Origin: Lactiplantibacillus plantarum
GTDB taxonomy: Bacteria > Bacillota > Bacilli > Lactobacillales > Lactobacillaceae
Direction of reading: 5' to 3'
DNA: 64,000 nucleotides
Assembly (NCBI RefSeq): GCF_014131735.1
Contig: NZ_CP039121.1
Span: 2,232,001 to 2,296,000, forward strand
A model generated the notes under the pieces. That model saw only the letters and a list, made by a program, of their open reading frames with translations, ran no database searches and was not told the origin of the DNA. Below are positions 1-8,530 of this stretch, piece by piece. The position numbers were made by a program, and so were the translations under genes. Position 1 is the stretch's first letter, and each line of letters opens with the position of its first letter.

Positions 1-303
1 CAGATAATTACTAGAATCATCCATGCTGTCATTGATGACATCGTAAAGTTTACCTTTATACTGGCATTTAATGCCTTCATAAACTTTAGGATTGTGCCTA
101 ATAATGACCACTACTTGCTCTAATTGCTCAGTTGTGAGTTGATATGAATATGCAATCGATCGTGTATAGGATACACAGTATAAACTAAACTGACTAACAA
201 ATGTCTGTTTGCTAGTTCCGTTAATAGGATTTTGAACAGTTTTAACAGTGCCAATCTGTATACGTTGGTTAAAGTCAACTGGAGTTAGCCTATTAATTGC
301 CAT
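1..303 (-). CDS. Phage head-tail joining protein, C-terminus cut by window edge
   Basis: The reading frame starts at an ATG at 303 and stays open for 101 codons to the window edge, so the C-terminus is missing. The N-terminus reads MAINRLTPVDFNQRIQIGTV, which fits small head-closure or head-tail adaptor proteins that begin with a short basic stretch and beta strands. It overlaps the upstream connector gene by 11 bases, the tight packing expected of head genes. Its position right after the gp6-like connector supports a role in closing the capsid neck for tail docking. The function rests mainly on gene order. Confidence 0.6.
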   Translation of the reverse strand, partial: MAINRLTPVDFNQRIQIGTVKTVQNPINGTSKQTFVSQFSLYCVSYTRSIAYSYQLTTEQLEQVVVIIRHNPKVYEGIKCQYKGKLYDVINDSMDDSSNYL

Positions 304-625
304 TGTCGTCCACCTCATCCTGTTTTTGATTATACAGACCTCGTAGTTGGCCAATGATTGAATCAACAACTAAGTCAACTGGATTAACGGTGTTTGAAGT
401 GATTGATGTCCGGTAATACCAGTATGAACCAGCTAAGGCGTAAACAGCAGTTTCAAACAAGTCATTCACGCCTTCCATTTCATAGAACCCCGTAACGCCA
501 TTTTCATCACCAATGGCCTGTTCAATGTAGCTAGTGGCTGCAGACAAATAACCTTTTAGCAGCTCGTCATCATCATCCCCGTCAATTCGCAAAGATGATT
601 TTAATGTTCCTAAATCGGCTGCCAC
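293..625 (-). CDS. Phage head-tail connector protein (gp6-like)
   Basis: A small acidic, mostly helical protein with the pattern common to gp6-type connectors: an N-terminal stretch, an acidic DGDDDDE patch, the helix LLKGYLSAATSYIEQAIG and a C-terminal aromatic-rich helix. It lies directly after the major capsid gene, the usual place in HK97-like modules. The frame opens at a GTG at 634, but the AAGGA at about 637 to 641 is better spaced for the GTG at 625, so 625 is used. It is expected to form the ring under the portal that receives the tail. The family call is from pattern and context. Confidence 0.65.
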   Translation of the reverse strand: MAADLGTLKSSLRIDGDDDDELLKGYLSAATSYIEQAIGDENGVTGFYEMEGVNDLFETAVYALAGSYWYYRTSITSNTVNPVDLVVDSIIGQLRGLYNQKQDEVDDNGN

Positions 626-697
626 TTTAATCACATCCTTACTTAGCCGCCCAGATTGTCACTGTACTGTGTATTTATTGGCGACATAGTTGGCTAA

Positions 698-1930
698 TTA
701 CTTAGCAGGGGTCGTTGTAGCAGCGCTCGCCGCAAAGTTGGCCGGTTGGTCAGCAATTTTACTGAACGAACCTGCAACAAAGGCTTCCGTATCAGTAGCT
801 TCAACATCAAAACGATCAATCACACGAATCTTAGTTTGATCCTTTTCAAAGGCGCCAGCTCCGATATTAGTCGTTAACAATGACGCATTTTCTCGGTCAA
901 ATAAAGTAACCGCTTGTGATAAGTCACCATAATACAATGGATAAACTGGTGCCGCTGCCGTCCCAGTATTTGGCAACCACTTGTCAGCAATCATAACCAC
1001 TCGCTTACCGCGGACAATCATGCGGTCCGGCTGGGTTGGATCTGGTTGCAATAGGTAATTTCCCATAGCGTCCTTAACCTTGCATAACTCATTGTATCCT
1101 GACGTGTTCGTCAACAAGAACGATGTTGCCTTAATTGCTGGGTCAACAGCCGTGTTGATCATATCAATGATGTCATCAAACTTAGCTAAGGTTGGCTTCT
1201 TTGGCGCATTATTCATGGCTTCAATAATCTTAGTGTTACGACTAACAACAACCTTTTTAGCAATCCATTGGGTAAGCCATGCCATAAGGTTGTCAGCAGT
1301 ATCTTTCAATAATGAATTTGTTGCCGTCGTAATTCCACCATAACGATGAATTACATACTTAATCAAAGTAAGCTTTGGATCATCATTATCACCAATGGTG
1401 GCTGTTTCATCATCTAAATCAATCAATGGAGTGACATCTGACCATTTTTCAAAAACTCGTGATCCCGTCTGGGTGCTAACAGCTTCCCGATTAACATATT
1501 GTTGAAGGTTGTCATATTGACGAACCAGTGTATTAATTGCAGTTTGAATATCTTGAGGAATAGTCAAACCAATTGCGTTACCAGCTTCGTCGGTAGAAGA
1601 AGTTACCAAGTTCATAACTTTAGGGTCACCTTTAATCATGCCTTGGAAGTTCTTAATGAACTTGGCTTTGATGTCTTCTTCGTCATCATCAAGTGGGGTC
1701 TTATTCTTGTCATCCATATTGGCAATTTCTTGAGCCTTGCGTTCTTCTTCCAATTGTTCATGTAAAGCATCACGCCGGGCAACCGCATTGTCGCGATCTT
1801 GCTTCATTGCTTTAAATTCTTCTTGATCAAAGCTGTCGTCAAGGACAGCTGCGTTTAACTTATCGTTCAAGTCTGACACCTTTTGCCCTTGGGCAATCCA
1901 GGCATCATTCATTGTATTGATATTAGCCAT
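698..1930 (-). CDS. Phage major capsid protein, HK97 fold
   Basis: 410 residues. The first 75 or so residues are a charged coiled-coil region (VSDLNDKLNAAVLDDSFDQE onward), typical of the delta domain that works as scaffold and is removed by the prohead protease. The rest fits an HK97-type shell protein: an extended E-loop region, repeated short strands, and a C-terminal section (KIRVIDRFDVEATDTEAFV) ending in an alanine-rich tail. A strong AAAGGAGG site precedes the ATG. It follows portal and ClpP-like protease genes in the standard HK97 order. The self-cleavage at the delta boundary is inferred. Confidence 0.85.
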   Translation of the reverse strand: MANINTMNDAWIAQGQKVSDLNDKLNAAVLDDSFDQEEFKAMKQDRDNAVARRDALHEQLEEERKAQEIANMDDKNKTPLDDDEEDIKAKFIKNFQGMIKGDPKVMNLVTSSTDEAGNAIGLTIPQDIQTAINTLVRQYDNLQQYVNREAVSTQTGSRVFEKWSDVTPLIDLDDETATIGDNDDPKLTLIKYVIHRYGGITTATNSLLKDTADNLMAWLTQWIAKKVVVSRNTKIIEAMNNAPKKPTLAKFDDIIDMINTAVDPAIKATSFLLTNTSGYNELCKVKDAMGNYLLQPDPTQPDRMIVRGKRVVMIADKWLPNTGTAAAPVYPLYYGDLSQAVTLFDRENASLLTTNIGAGAFEKDQTKIRVIDRFDVEATDTEAFVAGSFSKIADQPANFAASAATTTPAK

Positions 1931-1944
1931 TAGTTGGCCTCCTT

Positions 1945-2688
1945 TTAATTTTTGCCAAATAAAATAGCCAATTTGCTGTTTCGTAATTCAGCAGATTGAC
2001 TATTAGTAGTATTTTCTTCTTTAGATGGCTTAGTTTTATCCTTATCCGCCTTATAAATGAGATTCAGCAGCTTGTTAACTGCAGATTTAGGCGGAATATG
2101 TGAAATAGCATTCACCGGTTGCAATTGTTGATCATTAGTAAACATAATTTCGTCAGCGAAGCCTTTATCGACGGCATCACTAGCGGTTAACCATGTTTCA
2201 TTTGCCATTAGCTGTAGCAAGTCAGCTTGATCCATGCCAGTTTTAGCTTCATAAGCACTGGCAATCGATTGATCAATGCCATTTAAAATACTGGCTTCAT
2301 GCTCCAGATCGTCAGCATTACCAGCTGGTTGTGACCAAGCCTTATGGATCATAATCTGAGCAGTTGGTGAAATGTTGATATGATCGCCAGCCATAGCAAC
2401 CACGCTTGCCGCACTAGCGGCTAAGCCTTGAATATTAACTGTTACATTGCCAGCATAATTCTTTAGCATAGTGTAAATCTCACTAGCCGCAAAAACATCG
2501 CCGCCATTGGAAGCAATGTCAACTTCAAGTGCTTCATCATCACCGTCGTCATCGTCAGTGTCATCGTCATCATTTAAAATGTCAGCAACGCCCGAAGGTG
2601 ATACTGCTGGCATTCCAAAGAACTGATAGAAACCGGCTGTTTGATCATCAACAATATCGCCTTTAATCATCACTTTCTTTGTCATCAT
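1945..2688 (-). CDS. Phage head maturation protease, ClpP-like
   Basis: A self-cleaving prohead protease of the ClpP/crotonase-like serine peptidase group. From the ATG at 2688 the likely nucleophile is Ser92 in GLAASAAS and the general base His115 in MIHKAW. The glycine-rich SNGGDVFAA oxyanion strand lies upstream of them. A long acidic run of Asp at residues 40 to 52 is unusual and probably a flexible insert. The frame is open to 2787, but AAGGAGG at 2694 to 2700 sets the start at the double ATG (2688 or 2685), giving a 26-base overlap with the portal gene. It processes the capsid delta domain. The C-terminal 40 residues look unstructured. Confidence 0.82.
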   Translation of the reverse strand: MMTKKVMIKGDIVDDQTAGFYQFFGMPAVSPSGVADILNDDDDTDDDDGDDEALEVDIASNGGDVFAASEIYTMLKNYAGNVTVNIQGLAASAASVVAMAGDHINISPTAQIMIHKAWSQPAGNADDLEHEASILNGIDQSIASAYEAKTGMDQADLLQLMANETWLTASDAVDKGFADEIMFTNDQQLQPVNAISHIPPKSAVNKLLNLIYKADKDKTKPSKEENTTNSQSAELRNSKLAILFGKN

Positions 2689-3826
2689 TATCACCTCCTT
2701 TTCCCGATTGAGCAGCAGGCATTTCATCTGGGAAATAACCAGTCTGCTGTAATAACCAAGTTGCTTGATTATTAGCAATTGTGCCATCTTTAGCTAACCC
2801 TGATAGAGTAGCTGCAAATGAGTCTCCCAATGGATCTACAGCAGTCCGTATATTGGCCGTGATTTTAGCGTTAAGCTTATTATCCAGCTCAGCTAAGATC
2901 GCCTGTAAATAGCGATTAAGGGCGTTCGTGTACATGCCTTTAATTTGGTCAATATTACTTTGCTGGTCGCCTTGGCCATTCAAATAGCTATCAGGAATGC
3001 CAAAGACTTTAGCGATTTGCTTACTCGTCCAATCTGTTTGGCTTAACAGCTTAGTAACATCTGCTTTCATTTCTAGTGGCTTGTAATCTTCAAGTTGATC
3101 AATAACTACCGGGCCACCGTTTGACTTGTTCACCTGTTTCATGAAGTTACGTGAACGGCTGGCCTTCATCTTCTCACTCAGCAGCCCACCGTGCTGAATA
3201 GATAGGACGCCAGGAGCACTAATTGAACGCGCTAATGCAGCCAACGTTAAACTGTTAGATGAACTCTTGACTTGTAACTCATTCGATAATGCTTTTAATG
3301 GACTGTTACCCGTCATACCGCCATCGGTACTAGCCCAACGAATATGAATCATGTCAGACTGTGGTACATATTGAAGAACGCCCAAATTAGGCTCATCAAA
3401 GGTAACCGTATAGGTTAAACCACTGCCATCATCTAATAAGTAGGTTTGCACTTGGCTTGGTCGCAAATATTCCCAGCGCAGATCTAAGCCATTAGGATTA
3501 CGCCAGCGATATGCAAAACATTCACCACCCAATAACAATTGTGAATACATAGACTGCCAAAACGTGTGCCCATTAGCTGTCGTGCTAGGATTGTTTAGAA
3601 TTCCTTGTGCTCGTGGCATATTGGCTATTAATTGTATCGTGGCCAAGTCTCCAGATATTTGATTAACCGCTGAATAAATATCTGAATTTTCCAAAGCATC
3701 TTTGGCACTAACATACTCATTATTGCTAGTTGGCGACAGAAAATTAACGATATTATCGTCTTCTACTGGCACGCTTTGAATACTAACTGAATTATTTATT
3801 GCCGTTGGTGGTTCAAAAAAAGGCAT
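2663..3826 (-). CDS. Phage portal protein, HK97 family
   Basis: 387 residues, near the usual length for the family. The N-terminal half carries the portal core (DIYSAVNQISGDLATIQLIA, then the WRNPNG turn and LRPSQV). The middle has the QTDWTSKQIAKVFGIPDSYL segment seen in many HK97 portals. The protein forms the dodecameric ring through which DNA is pumped by the terminase. A strong GGAGG lies 9 bases before the ATG. The gene sits between the DUF1056-like mini-ORF and the protease, as expected. The C-terminus (GKGGDNDDKESDD) is acidic and disordered. Confidence 0.85.
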   Translation of the reverse strand: MPFFEPPTAINNSVSIQSVPVEDDNIVNFLSPTSNNEYVSAKDALENSDIYSAVNQISGDLATIQLIANMPRAQGILNNPSTTANGHTFWQSMYSQLLLGGECFAYRWRNPNGLDLRWEYLRPSQVQTYLLDDGSGLTYTVTFDEPNLGVLQYVPQSDMIHIRWASTDGGMTGNSPLKALSNELQVKSSSNSLTLAALARSISAPGVLSIQHGGLLSEKMKASRSRNFMKQVNKSNGGPVVIDQLEDYKPLEMKADVTKLLSQTDWTSKQIAKVFGIPDSYLNGQGDQQSNIDQIKGMYTNALNRYLQAILAELDNKLNAKITANIRTAVDPLGDSFAATLSGLAKDGTIANNQATWLLQQTGYFPDEMPAAQSGKGGDNDDKESDD

Positions 3827-3828
3827 TG

Positions 3829-4023
3829 TTAATCACCTCCTTTTTGGCCAGCTGTTACGACTTCCGAAAGCCAGCCAACTAAAAACAAAGCTACAGCAAT
3901 TGCTAGAACGCCCTGTGCCTGCCCCAATAAAAAGGCTGCATATACCCCAGCAATCATGCCTAGAATGAAACACAGTACATCAAAATAATGCCAGATAGTT
4001 GCAAAAAATTGTTTAAAAATCAT
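3829..4023 (-). CDS. Small phage membrane protein, DUF1056-like
   Basis: 64 residues with two hydrophobic segments (about 10 to 28 and 34 to 53), ending in TAGQKGGD. Proteins of this size and position, between TerL and portal, are common in Lactobacillus and Lactococcus siphoviruses and are grouped as DUF1056; the call rests on size, hydrophobic profile and position. The frame opens with ATG at 4032, but AGGAG fits the in-frame ATG at 4023 better. The start overlaps the end of terL by about 11 bases. No biochemical role is known. Confidence 0.6.
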   Translation of the reverse strand: MIFKQFFATIWHYFDVLCFILGMIAGVYAAFLLGQAQGVLAIAVALFLVGWLSEVVTAGQKGGD

Positions 4024-5911
4024 CAATATCATCTCCTAGCAATCCTGACTCCGGGTTATTAAACCATTCAAGAACTTGTTTTTCGTTCATACGTTCGACC
4101 TGTTTATCAGGATTGTTTACGTCTGAAAAGTCTTCAAAGTGATACATGGCTTGGAATAAGGCATCAATTAACGCATCTACCACATCAATCTTCAATGTGG
4201 CCTTAGCTTTATCGACTTGAATACCAATTTTGTCTTCATAAATTTCAGCATTTAGTAATGCCTTTTCCATAATTCGATCATCCAAGCGGTCTACCGAGCC
4301 TTCAACAAACATCGTCTGCAAAAACTTAGTTGGATCCTTCAATTCACTAGTCCGCTGCCGAATGGCTTGCAATGGCCACCCTGAATTCAAATCCAATTGC
4401 TTGATTGTGGGTGTTAGCCCCCACGCATCATAACCAAAGAAAACAACTTCCAGTCGATGCCGCTCAACAAAGTTAAGTAACCACTGATAAACTTGCTCGT
4501 CATTGATTAGTCCTTGAGGATGGCTACTAATTGTGCAAAATCCCTTTTGAGCTAAGTTCCGATAATTAATACCGTCTTGCTTTTCTTTAGCTTCAATCGA
4601 ACCAGCTTTCTGCCAGGGAATAAAGCTATGCTGATAAATAAACCATCGTGGTTTGTCATTATTATCACGATAAGGAAATACAAACGCTAGCGCCGTGTTA
4701 TCACTAAACATCGAGTAATCAAAACCAATATAAACTTGCCGATCATCAAAACTAAATGATGATATAATAGCTCGCTCAACGTCAGGCAGTTTCAAGAAGC
4801 TGTCGGTCGATTGTTCTAGCCACAAGTTAAGGTTTTTGTTTTGGAAATCGTTGAGTGTGCCCGACAAAGCGTCAGAATCGCGCTTATCTGTCAAGCCGTT
4901 CAGCAACACTTCTCGTTGGCTTGGTAAATCTAGTAAGGGATTACTTTTAACCCACATATCGGGCTTATAAGTTTCGTCCAGATTGTCCTGCGACCAAATA
5001 AGCCCCAAATATGTATCAGCATCGCGCAAATAATCTTGTTCCATGGCTTGCTGAATCATACGCTCATCATCGTGAAATGGGACATTGGGATCAGGATATG
5101 CCGTTGAAATTTGAATAAATTGCTTATTACGCACCTTAACTTGGCCCGAAACAATTTTAGAAATCTTCTGCCGTGTTCTTACTTCACCAATTTCATCAAA
5201 AATAGCAGTTGTAAAGTGAAATGAGTCATACTGACCAGCCTCATGGCTAATCGCCCGTAGCTTGTTATTAGTCTTGCTCATTGTGACTTGATCGGCCTGT
5301 GAGGACAGCGTCCGTGTATCTAATCCACTATCTTGAATTAGTGTTTTAAATGGCTCAATAGTTGCAATCTTAGCAAGCATTGACTTAATGTAGCCCAGAA
5401 TCTTGCTCGTTTGTTTGTAATTAATTGATGAAACTAGATAGTCTTGGTTAGATAGTCCCAATGACTCAATTAAAAAACTATAGGCAGTGATAATCGCCAT
5501 CAGATAAGTTTTACCTTGCCCCCGCGCAACGGAAACAATTGCTCGCGAAAAGCGCTTGCCACCGTCATCATTACGCCAACCAATCAGCATTGCCATAATA
5601 AACTCTTGCCATGGCATTAGTTTTGTGGGTTCACCAGTATCAACATTCGGGCAAATTGCTGCAAACTTCAAAACCTGTGAAACTTTCTTGGTTGAATAAT
5701 GGAAGGGAAAGTCAACACTTCCCTGACGCTGTAAATCACGCAAATGTCGTAGTGCAGCTAGCTTAATCAAATAACCGGTAACAACATCGCCATCTAAAAC
5801 TGAGAAAGCGTATTTGGTACCAGCATCGTTATAACGCGTTTTAATGGGTTGCCAATCGATTGATTGGTAAACGCCCAAGACATCGTGTGTTTGTGTTAGA
5901 TCAACTTTCAT
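4013..5911 (-). CDS. terL: Terminase large subunit
   Basis: 632 residues. The N-terminal ATPase domain has a deviant Walker A SVARGQGKT (about 127 to 135) and Walker B TTAIFDE (Asp239, Glu240). The C-terminal RNase H-like nuclease domain begins at VYIGFDYS with Asp398 as a metal ligand, and further acidic residues lie near 490 and 590 (VVDALIDALFQA). It powers DNA translocation into the prohead and cuts the concatemer. The gene directly follows terS (9-base gap) and overlaps the next ORF. The P27-type TerS next to an HNH protein suggests a cos-packaging phage. Confidence 0.92.
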   Translation of the reverse strand: MKVDLTQTHDVLGVYQSIDWQPIKTRYNDAGTKYAFSVLDGDVVTGYLIKLAALRHLRDLQRQGSVDFPFHYSTKKVSQVLKFAAICPNVDTGEPTKLMPWQEFIMAMLIGWRNDDGGKRFSRAIVSVARGQGKTYLMAIITAYSFLIESLGLSNQDYLVSSINYKQTSKILGYIKSMLAKIATIEPFKTLIQDSGLDTRTLSSQADQVTMSKTNNKLRAISHEAGQYDSFHFTTAIFDEIGEVRTRQKISKIVSGQVKVRNKQFIQISTAYPDPNVPFHDDERMIQQAMEQDYLRDADTYLGLIWSQDNLDETYKPDMWVKSNPLLDLPSQREVLLNGLTDKRDSDALSGTLNDFQNKNLNLWLEQSTDSFLKLPDVERAIISSFSFDDRQVYIGFDYSMFSDNTALAFVFPYRDNNDKPRWFIYQHSFIPWQKAGSIEAKEKQDGINYRNLAQKGFCTISSHPQGLINDEQVYQWLLNFVERHRLEVVFFGYDAWGLTPTIKQLDLNSGWPLQAIRQRTSELKDPTKFLQTMFVEGSVDRLDDRIMEKALLNAEIYEDKIGIQVDKAKATLKIDVVDALIDALFQAMYHFEDFSDVNNPDKQVERMNEKQVLEWFNNPESGLLGDDIDDF

Positions 5912-5920
5912 AATTACCGC

Positions 5921-6376
5921 CTATCCTAAAAACTCTTTCATTCGATCAGCGACGCTGCGTTTGTCTTTATGATCATCTAAATTCAGCTTTAACAAATCAC
6001 TACGCGATTTTGGCGACAAGCCTAGTTCAGCGCCTAGTTTAGTCAGATTTTTAACCGCTGAATCGTAAATTTGTGTCATGGGATTACGCTTGTAACCCAC
6101 GAAGTCTTGACCGATTTTTTTACCGGTCTGATCTTGTAACGTTTTATAGATTGCTTGGACTTCACCGTTTTCCTGGATATGTTTATACGCATTGCGATAA
6201 ATCTCATATTGGGAAGCATATTGCTCTACAAGCCCGCTATCAATGCGTTTAACCGGGGTACTGTCTTCTAAAAAAGGCACTAATCGACGCCAAACGACCT
6301 TAGCTTGCCGGCCCAAGTAAGCTGGCGGTGTACGCGTTAATTGCCCGTCGTTGACGTCTTTATCCGACTTTTTCAT
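5921..6376 (-). CDS. terS: Terminase small subunit, P27 family
   Basis: About 151 residues, the typical P27 length. Recognisable features are the N-terminal PPAYLGRQAKVVWRRLVPFL motif, the helix SGLVEQYASQYEIYRNAYKH, and the C-terminal LTKLGAELGLSPKSRSDLLK. It recognises the packaging site and recruits TerL. The frame begins at a GTG at 6379, but AGGAG with a 9-base gap favours the ATG at 6376. It is flanked on the upstream side by a 160-base non-coding segment, a candidate cos region. Confidence 0.88.
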   Translation of the reverse strand: MKKSDKDVNDGQLTRTPPAYLGRQAKVVWRRLVPFLEDSTPVKRIDSGLVEQYASQYEIYRNAYKHIQENGEVQAIYKTLQDQTGKKIGQDFVGYKRNPMTQIYDSAVKNLTKLGAELGLSPKSRSDLLKLNLDDHKDKRSVADRMKEFLG

Positions 6377-6379
6377 CAC

Positions 6380-6539
6380 TAATCTCTCCTTTCATTATTT
6401 GGTGACCCCCCCTACCTAAAAAGTTTCAAAAATTGTTTCTATCACAAAATAACGGCAATGTGTGTGCTCTTCTCGCGTCGTATGAGGGGGCGGGGGTTGT
6501 TTTAATTACCGTTGCGACCAATTATACATGATTGTTTTA
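6380..6539. other. Non-coding segment upstream of terS, candidate cos region
   Basis: A 160-base stretch with no ORF, lying between the 113-residue ORF and terS. It holds a run of eight C at about 6406 to 6413, an AT-rich middle, and a very G-rich block GAGGGGGCGGGGGTTG at about 6484 to 6499. GC-rich blocks of this kind beside HNH and terS genes are where cohesive ends of cos phages usually lie. The cut position cannot be read from sequence alone. Confidence 0.35.
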
Positions 6540-6878
6540 TTATTCCTTAGGATGCCAATTAGACTGGTTTAAAACATCTGGCATAACTACTTCATATGAT
6601 TCTCCATCCTTCTTAATGGTCGTGTGTTGATAGACGTATCGTGCGACTTTGCCAATTACTTCTAATTCTGATTTTCCCACGAATCTATATTTATCATAAA
6701 CACAGCTCATTAATTCCGGTGACTTGTCATTTACCAATTTGACAATGTATTTAATTCCAAAAGCGTTATAATCATTAATTGTTTCGTTAAATGATGCAAA
6801 CGATTCAGGGTTCATAAGAACTGCTAATATCTCGTTTGCAATAGCTTCATATTCTTCTTTAGAACGTTCCACATTCAT
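6540..6878 (-). CDS. Hypothetical phage protein between HNH nuclease and terS
   Basis: About 112 residues, acidic and probably helical, with no motif I recognise. The start overlaps the HNH stop codon in a TGATG arrangement, so the two genes are probably translationally coupled. A GAGGAG ribosome site overlaps the end of the HNH gene. Its insertion between HNH and terS, where many cos phages have nothing but the cos site, suggests an added accessory gene. No function proposed. Confidence 0.6.
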   Translation of the reverse strand: MNVERSKEEYEAIANEILAVLMNPESFASFNETINDYNAFGIKYIVKLVNDKSPELMSCVYDKYRFVGKSELEVIGKVARYVYQHTTIKKDGESYEVVMPDVLNQSNWHPKE

Positions 6879-7390
6879 CACTCCTCATTCATTAACACAA
6901 CGATTGCTGATACATCATTGATTGGCGTAACGTTTTGCAACTCGTTTCCTTGACCGGTGCCATAGTATGATTGTTCCCAGTCCGTCTTAGCACGATGACA
7001 GCTCCCACAAATTACAGCTAAGTTATCAACGTTAGCTTTCAACGTTTCATCAAACTCAATTGGCACAATATGATCGGCTGTCTTAGCAGGCGTGATAACG
7101 CCTTGCACTTTACAGTAAGCACATAAGTAATGGTCACGCTCTAGGACTCGTTGCCTTAGATGTGACCATTGCCTTGTCCGATAGAAGCTGTATTGTTGAC
7201 GCTTGTCTTCATTACGATAACGTGTAACCGTGTTGTACTTGTGTGTGTATTGTTTATCATTGCTACGTGCCCAACGTTGCCGACTAGCCAAGTACTCAGC
7301 TTCATGCTCATAGTGCTGCTGACAATAGTGGTCAGGGAAAGTGACCATCGCATGGCAGTTAGGATAGCGGCATCTTCTTGTCCTTGGCAT
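6878..7390 (-). CDS. HNH endonuclease, packaging-associated
   Basis: About 170 residues from the ATG at 7390, which has GGAG 9 bases upstream (an earlier in-frame start at 7441 lacks one). The N-terminus has a zinc-binding pattern Cys7, Cys12, Cys23, His26. The HNH core follows: Cys90-x2-Cys93, Asp106-His107 in TADHIVPIE, and Cys128-x2-Cys131 with His132 (CGSCHRAK). HNH proteins beside terS take part in cos cleavage together with TerL in several Gram-positive phages, which fits this location. The C-terminal extension after residue 140 is not conserved-looking. Confidence 0.85.
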   Translation of the reverse strand: MPRTRRCRYPNCHAMVTFPDHYCQQHYEHEAEYLASRQRWARSNDKQYTHKYNTVTRYRNEDKRQQYSFYRTRQWSHLRQRVLERDHYLCAYCKVQGVITPAKTADHIVPIEFDETLKANVDNLAVICGSCHRAKTDWEQSYYGTGQGNELQNVTPINDVSAIVVLMNEE

Positions 7391-7529
7391 GTTGCTTTCT
7401 CCGTTTCTTTTCCAAACTAAAAGCGCCATGCTGTTTAGCACGACGCTTCATCCATTTATCTAAGTGGGCATCCATCTCCGCTTCTTGTGGCGTGACGTAG
7501 CCATACTTTGTGTTAATCATCTTTGCCAT
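7359..7529 (-). CDS. Small basic phage protein, 56 residues
   Basis: ATG at 7529 to TAA at 7359, preceded by GGTGA. The protein begins MAKMINTKYGYVTPQEAEMD and ends in a strongly basic tail (KKRRKQHAKDKKMPLS). It overlaps the gene before it by 17 bases and the HNH gene after it by 32 bases, which makes a translated, coupled ORF likely. The basic tail suggests nucleic-acid contact, but no family is recognised. Confidence 0.6.
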   Translation of the reverse strand: MAKMINTKYGYVTPQEAEMDAHLDKWMKRRAKQHGAFSLEKKRRKQHAKDKKMPLS

Positions 7530-7821
7530 AGTTAATCACCGACACACTTTGATACCATTCAGTTGCGAGTTTCATTTGCTTTGATGTTGCTACTAAGAAT
7601 GCAGATACATCAGCTTCCATATATCTTGGCTTTAGCCCATCAATATTTTTAAGTTGTCTAACTGAGATATACTTGCTAATCCAAGTGCTATTAATTTCAA
7701 TAGTATGGCCATGTCTAACCACATTGGCTTGAGGATAAATTTTAGACATTATTTCATAGTCAAGTACTATCCGCTTTTCAACATCTCTTAGCGTTCCACA
7801 TAACACGATTTTTAATGTCAC
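7513..7821 (-). CDS. Hypothetical phage protein
   Basis: About 102 residues. The open frame begins with an ATG at 7836, but that ATG overlaps a GGAGG sequence; the GTG at 7821, 8 bases after GGAGG, is the better start. The sequence (TLKIVLCGTLRDVEKRIVLD, then VVRHGHTIEINSTW) suggests a small alpha/beta fold. No motif is recognised. It is the first ORF after a terminator-like hairpin and may be the first gene of the HNH-terS transcript. Confidence 0.55.
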   Translation of the reverse strand: MTLKIVLCGTLRDVEKRIVLDYEIMSKIYPQANVVRHGHTIEINSTWISKYISVRQLKNIDGLKPRYMEADVSAFLVATSKQMKLATEWYQSVSVINYGKDD

Positions 7822-7837
7822 TTTTGATTCCTCCAAT

Positions 7838-7863
7838 AAAAAAAGTCTGAATACTATTCAGGC
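7838..7863 (-). terminator. Rho-independent terminator
   Basis: On the minus strand CTGAATA and TATTCAG form a hairpin with a very short loop, followed by a run of seven T. It directly follows the stop codon of the 44-residue ORF and precedes the ribosome site of the gene at 7821. It would separate the small-ORF transcript from the packaging operon unless bypassed by antitermination. Confidence 0.6.
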
Positions 7864-7998
7864 TTATTTGTTTCTATCCACCGTTTTTTTACTATGAGTT
7901 GCCTCACTGCTTGAACAGAATGGATATTGTACCCCGAATAGTTCTAGATTAACTTTTTTCCAATCATTCTCAATAGCCTTGTTGTCTTCCCTATTCAT
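7864..7998 (-). CDS. Small phage ORF, 44 residues
   Basis: ATG at 7998 with a good GGAGG 6 bases upstream, TAA at 7864. The protein begins MNREDNKAIENDWKKVNLEL; no known motif. It is followed at once by a terminator and preceded by another mini-ORF with a 4-base overlap. This packing supports translation, though the function is unknown. Confidence 0.5.
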   Translation of the reverse strand: MNREDNKAIENDWKKVNLELFGVQYPFCSSSEATHSKKTVDRNK

Positions 7999-8075
7999 TG
8001 TGATGCCTCCATTCTAATTACCTGTCGATTGTCTGAATATAACACTCCAACGTGGTCGCTATGTGAGGCCATCAT
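7995..8075 (-). CDS. Possible 26-residue ORF
   Basis: ATG-ATG at 8075, TGA at 7995 overlapping the next ATG by 4 bases. It begins 1 base after the stop of the membrane-protein gene at 8077. The ribosome site is weak. The exact fit between neighbouring genes is the only support; no function is visible. Confidence 0.3.
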   Translation of the reverse strand: MMASHSDHVGVLYSDNRQVIRMEASQ

Positions 8076-8076
8076 T

Positions 8077-8382
8077 CTACTTACCTGATTCCTTTTTAGC
8101 TTGCTTGATAAATCGGTCTAGATTATTGCGTTCACAGTATAGCACGTAGTAATAGGCTAATATGTTGCCAACTAGGATAAGGCCAGCTAGGAATATACAT
8201 GCCCATAATGCTAGCTCCAACAGTATGCTAATAACTGGTCCGGATAGTATTGGCAATAATAAACCAGCCAGCCACAATAGTCCATTGGATACTGCTATTG
8301 TAAATAGCCAATGTGCTAGGTTTAATAGGTCTCCGATAAATCGGCCTAGTGTGGTTGCTTCCTCTTGATTTAACTTATCCAT
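8077..8382 (-). CDS. Small phage membrane protein
   Basis: 101 residues with two or three hydrophobic stretches (about 25 to 42, 45 to 57 and 58 to 80) and a charged C-terminus (RNNLDRFIKQAKKESGK). No family is recognised. It heads a short minus-strand unit with two mini-ORFs and a terminator. Position between the cargo module and packaging genes suggests an accessory rather than structural role; a holin is possible from its profile, but holins normally lie downstream of tail genes. Confidence 0.55.
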   Translation of the reverse strand: MDKLNQEEATTLGRFIGDLLNLAHWLFTIAVSNGLLWLAGLLLPILSGPVISILLELALWACIFLAGLILVGNILAYYYVLYCERNNLDRFIKQAKKESGK

Positions 8383-8470
8383 TTATCTGCCACCTTCCGT
8401 ATTATTCTACTTTATTGCTTTGTGTAAATTGCACCCACACTGGCGTGACGTCACTCCTAAATTTATGTAT

Positions 8471-8498
8471 CAAAAAACTCCCGCCAATAAGCGAGAGC
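8471..8498 (-). terminator. Rho-independent terminator closing the cargo module
   Basis: On the minus strand CTCTCGC and GCGGGAG pair (one G-T wobble) around a 6-base loop and are followed by six T. It lies about 30 bases after the stop of the four-TM protein gene and so ends the two-gene unit at 8531 to 9972. Confidence 0.75.
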
Positions 8499-8530
8499 TA
8501 GTTTGGAGAATTATAAACAAAAAAATCTAA

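Noticed and set aside
1080..1343. 87-codon plus-strand ORF opposite the capsid gene
   Set aside because: No start site, antisense to a clear capsid gene, and rich in residues expected of a reverse frame.
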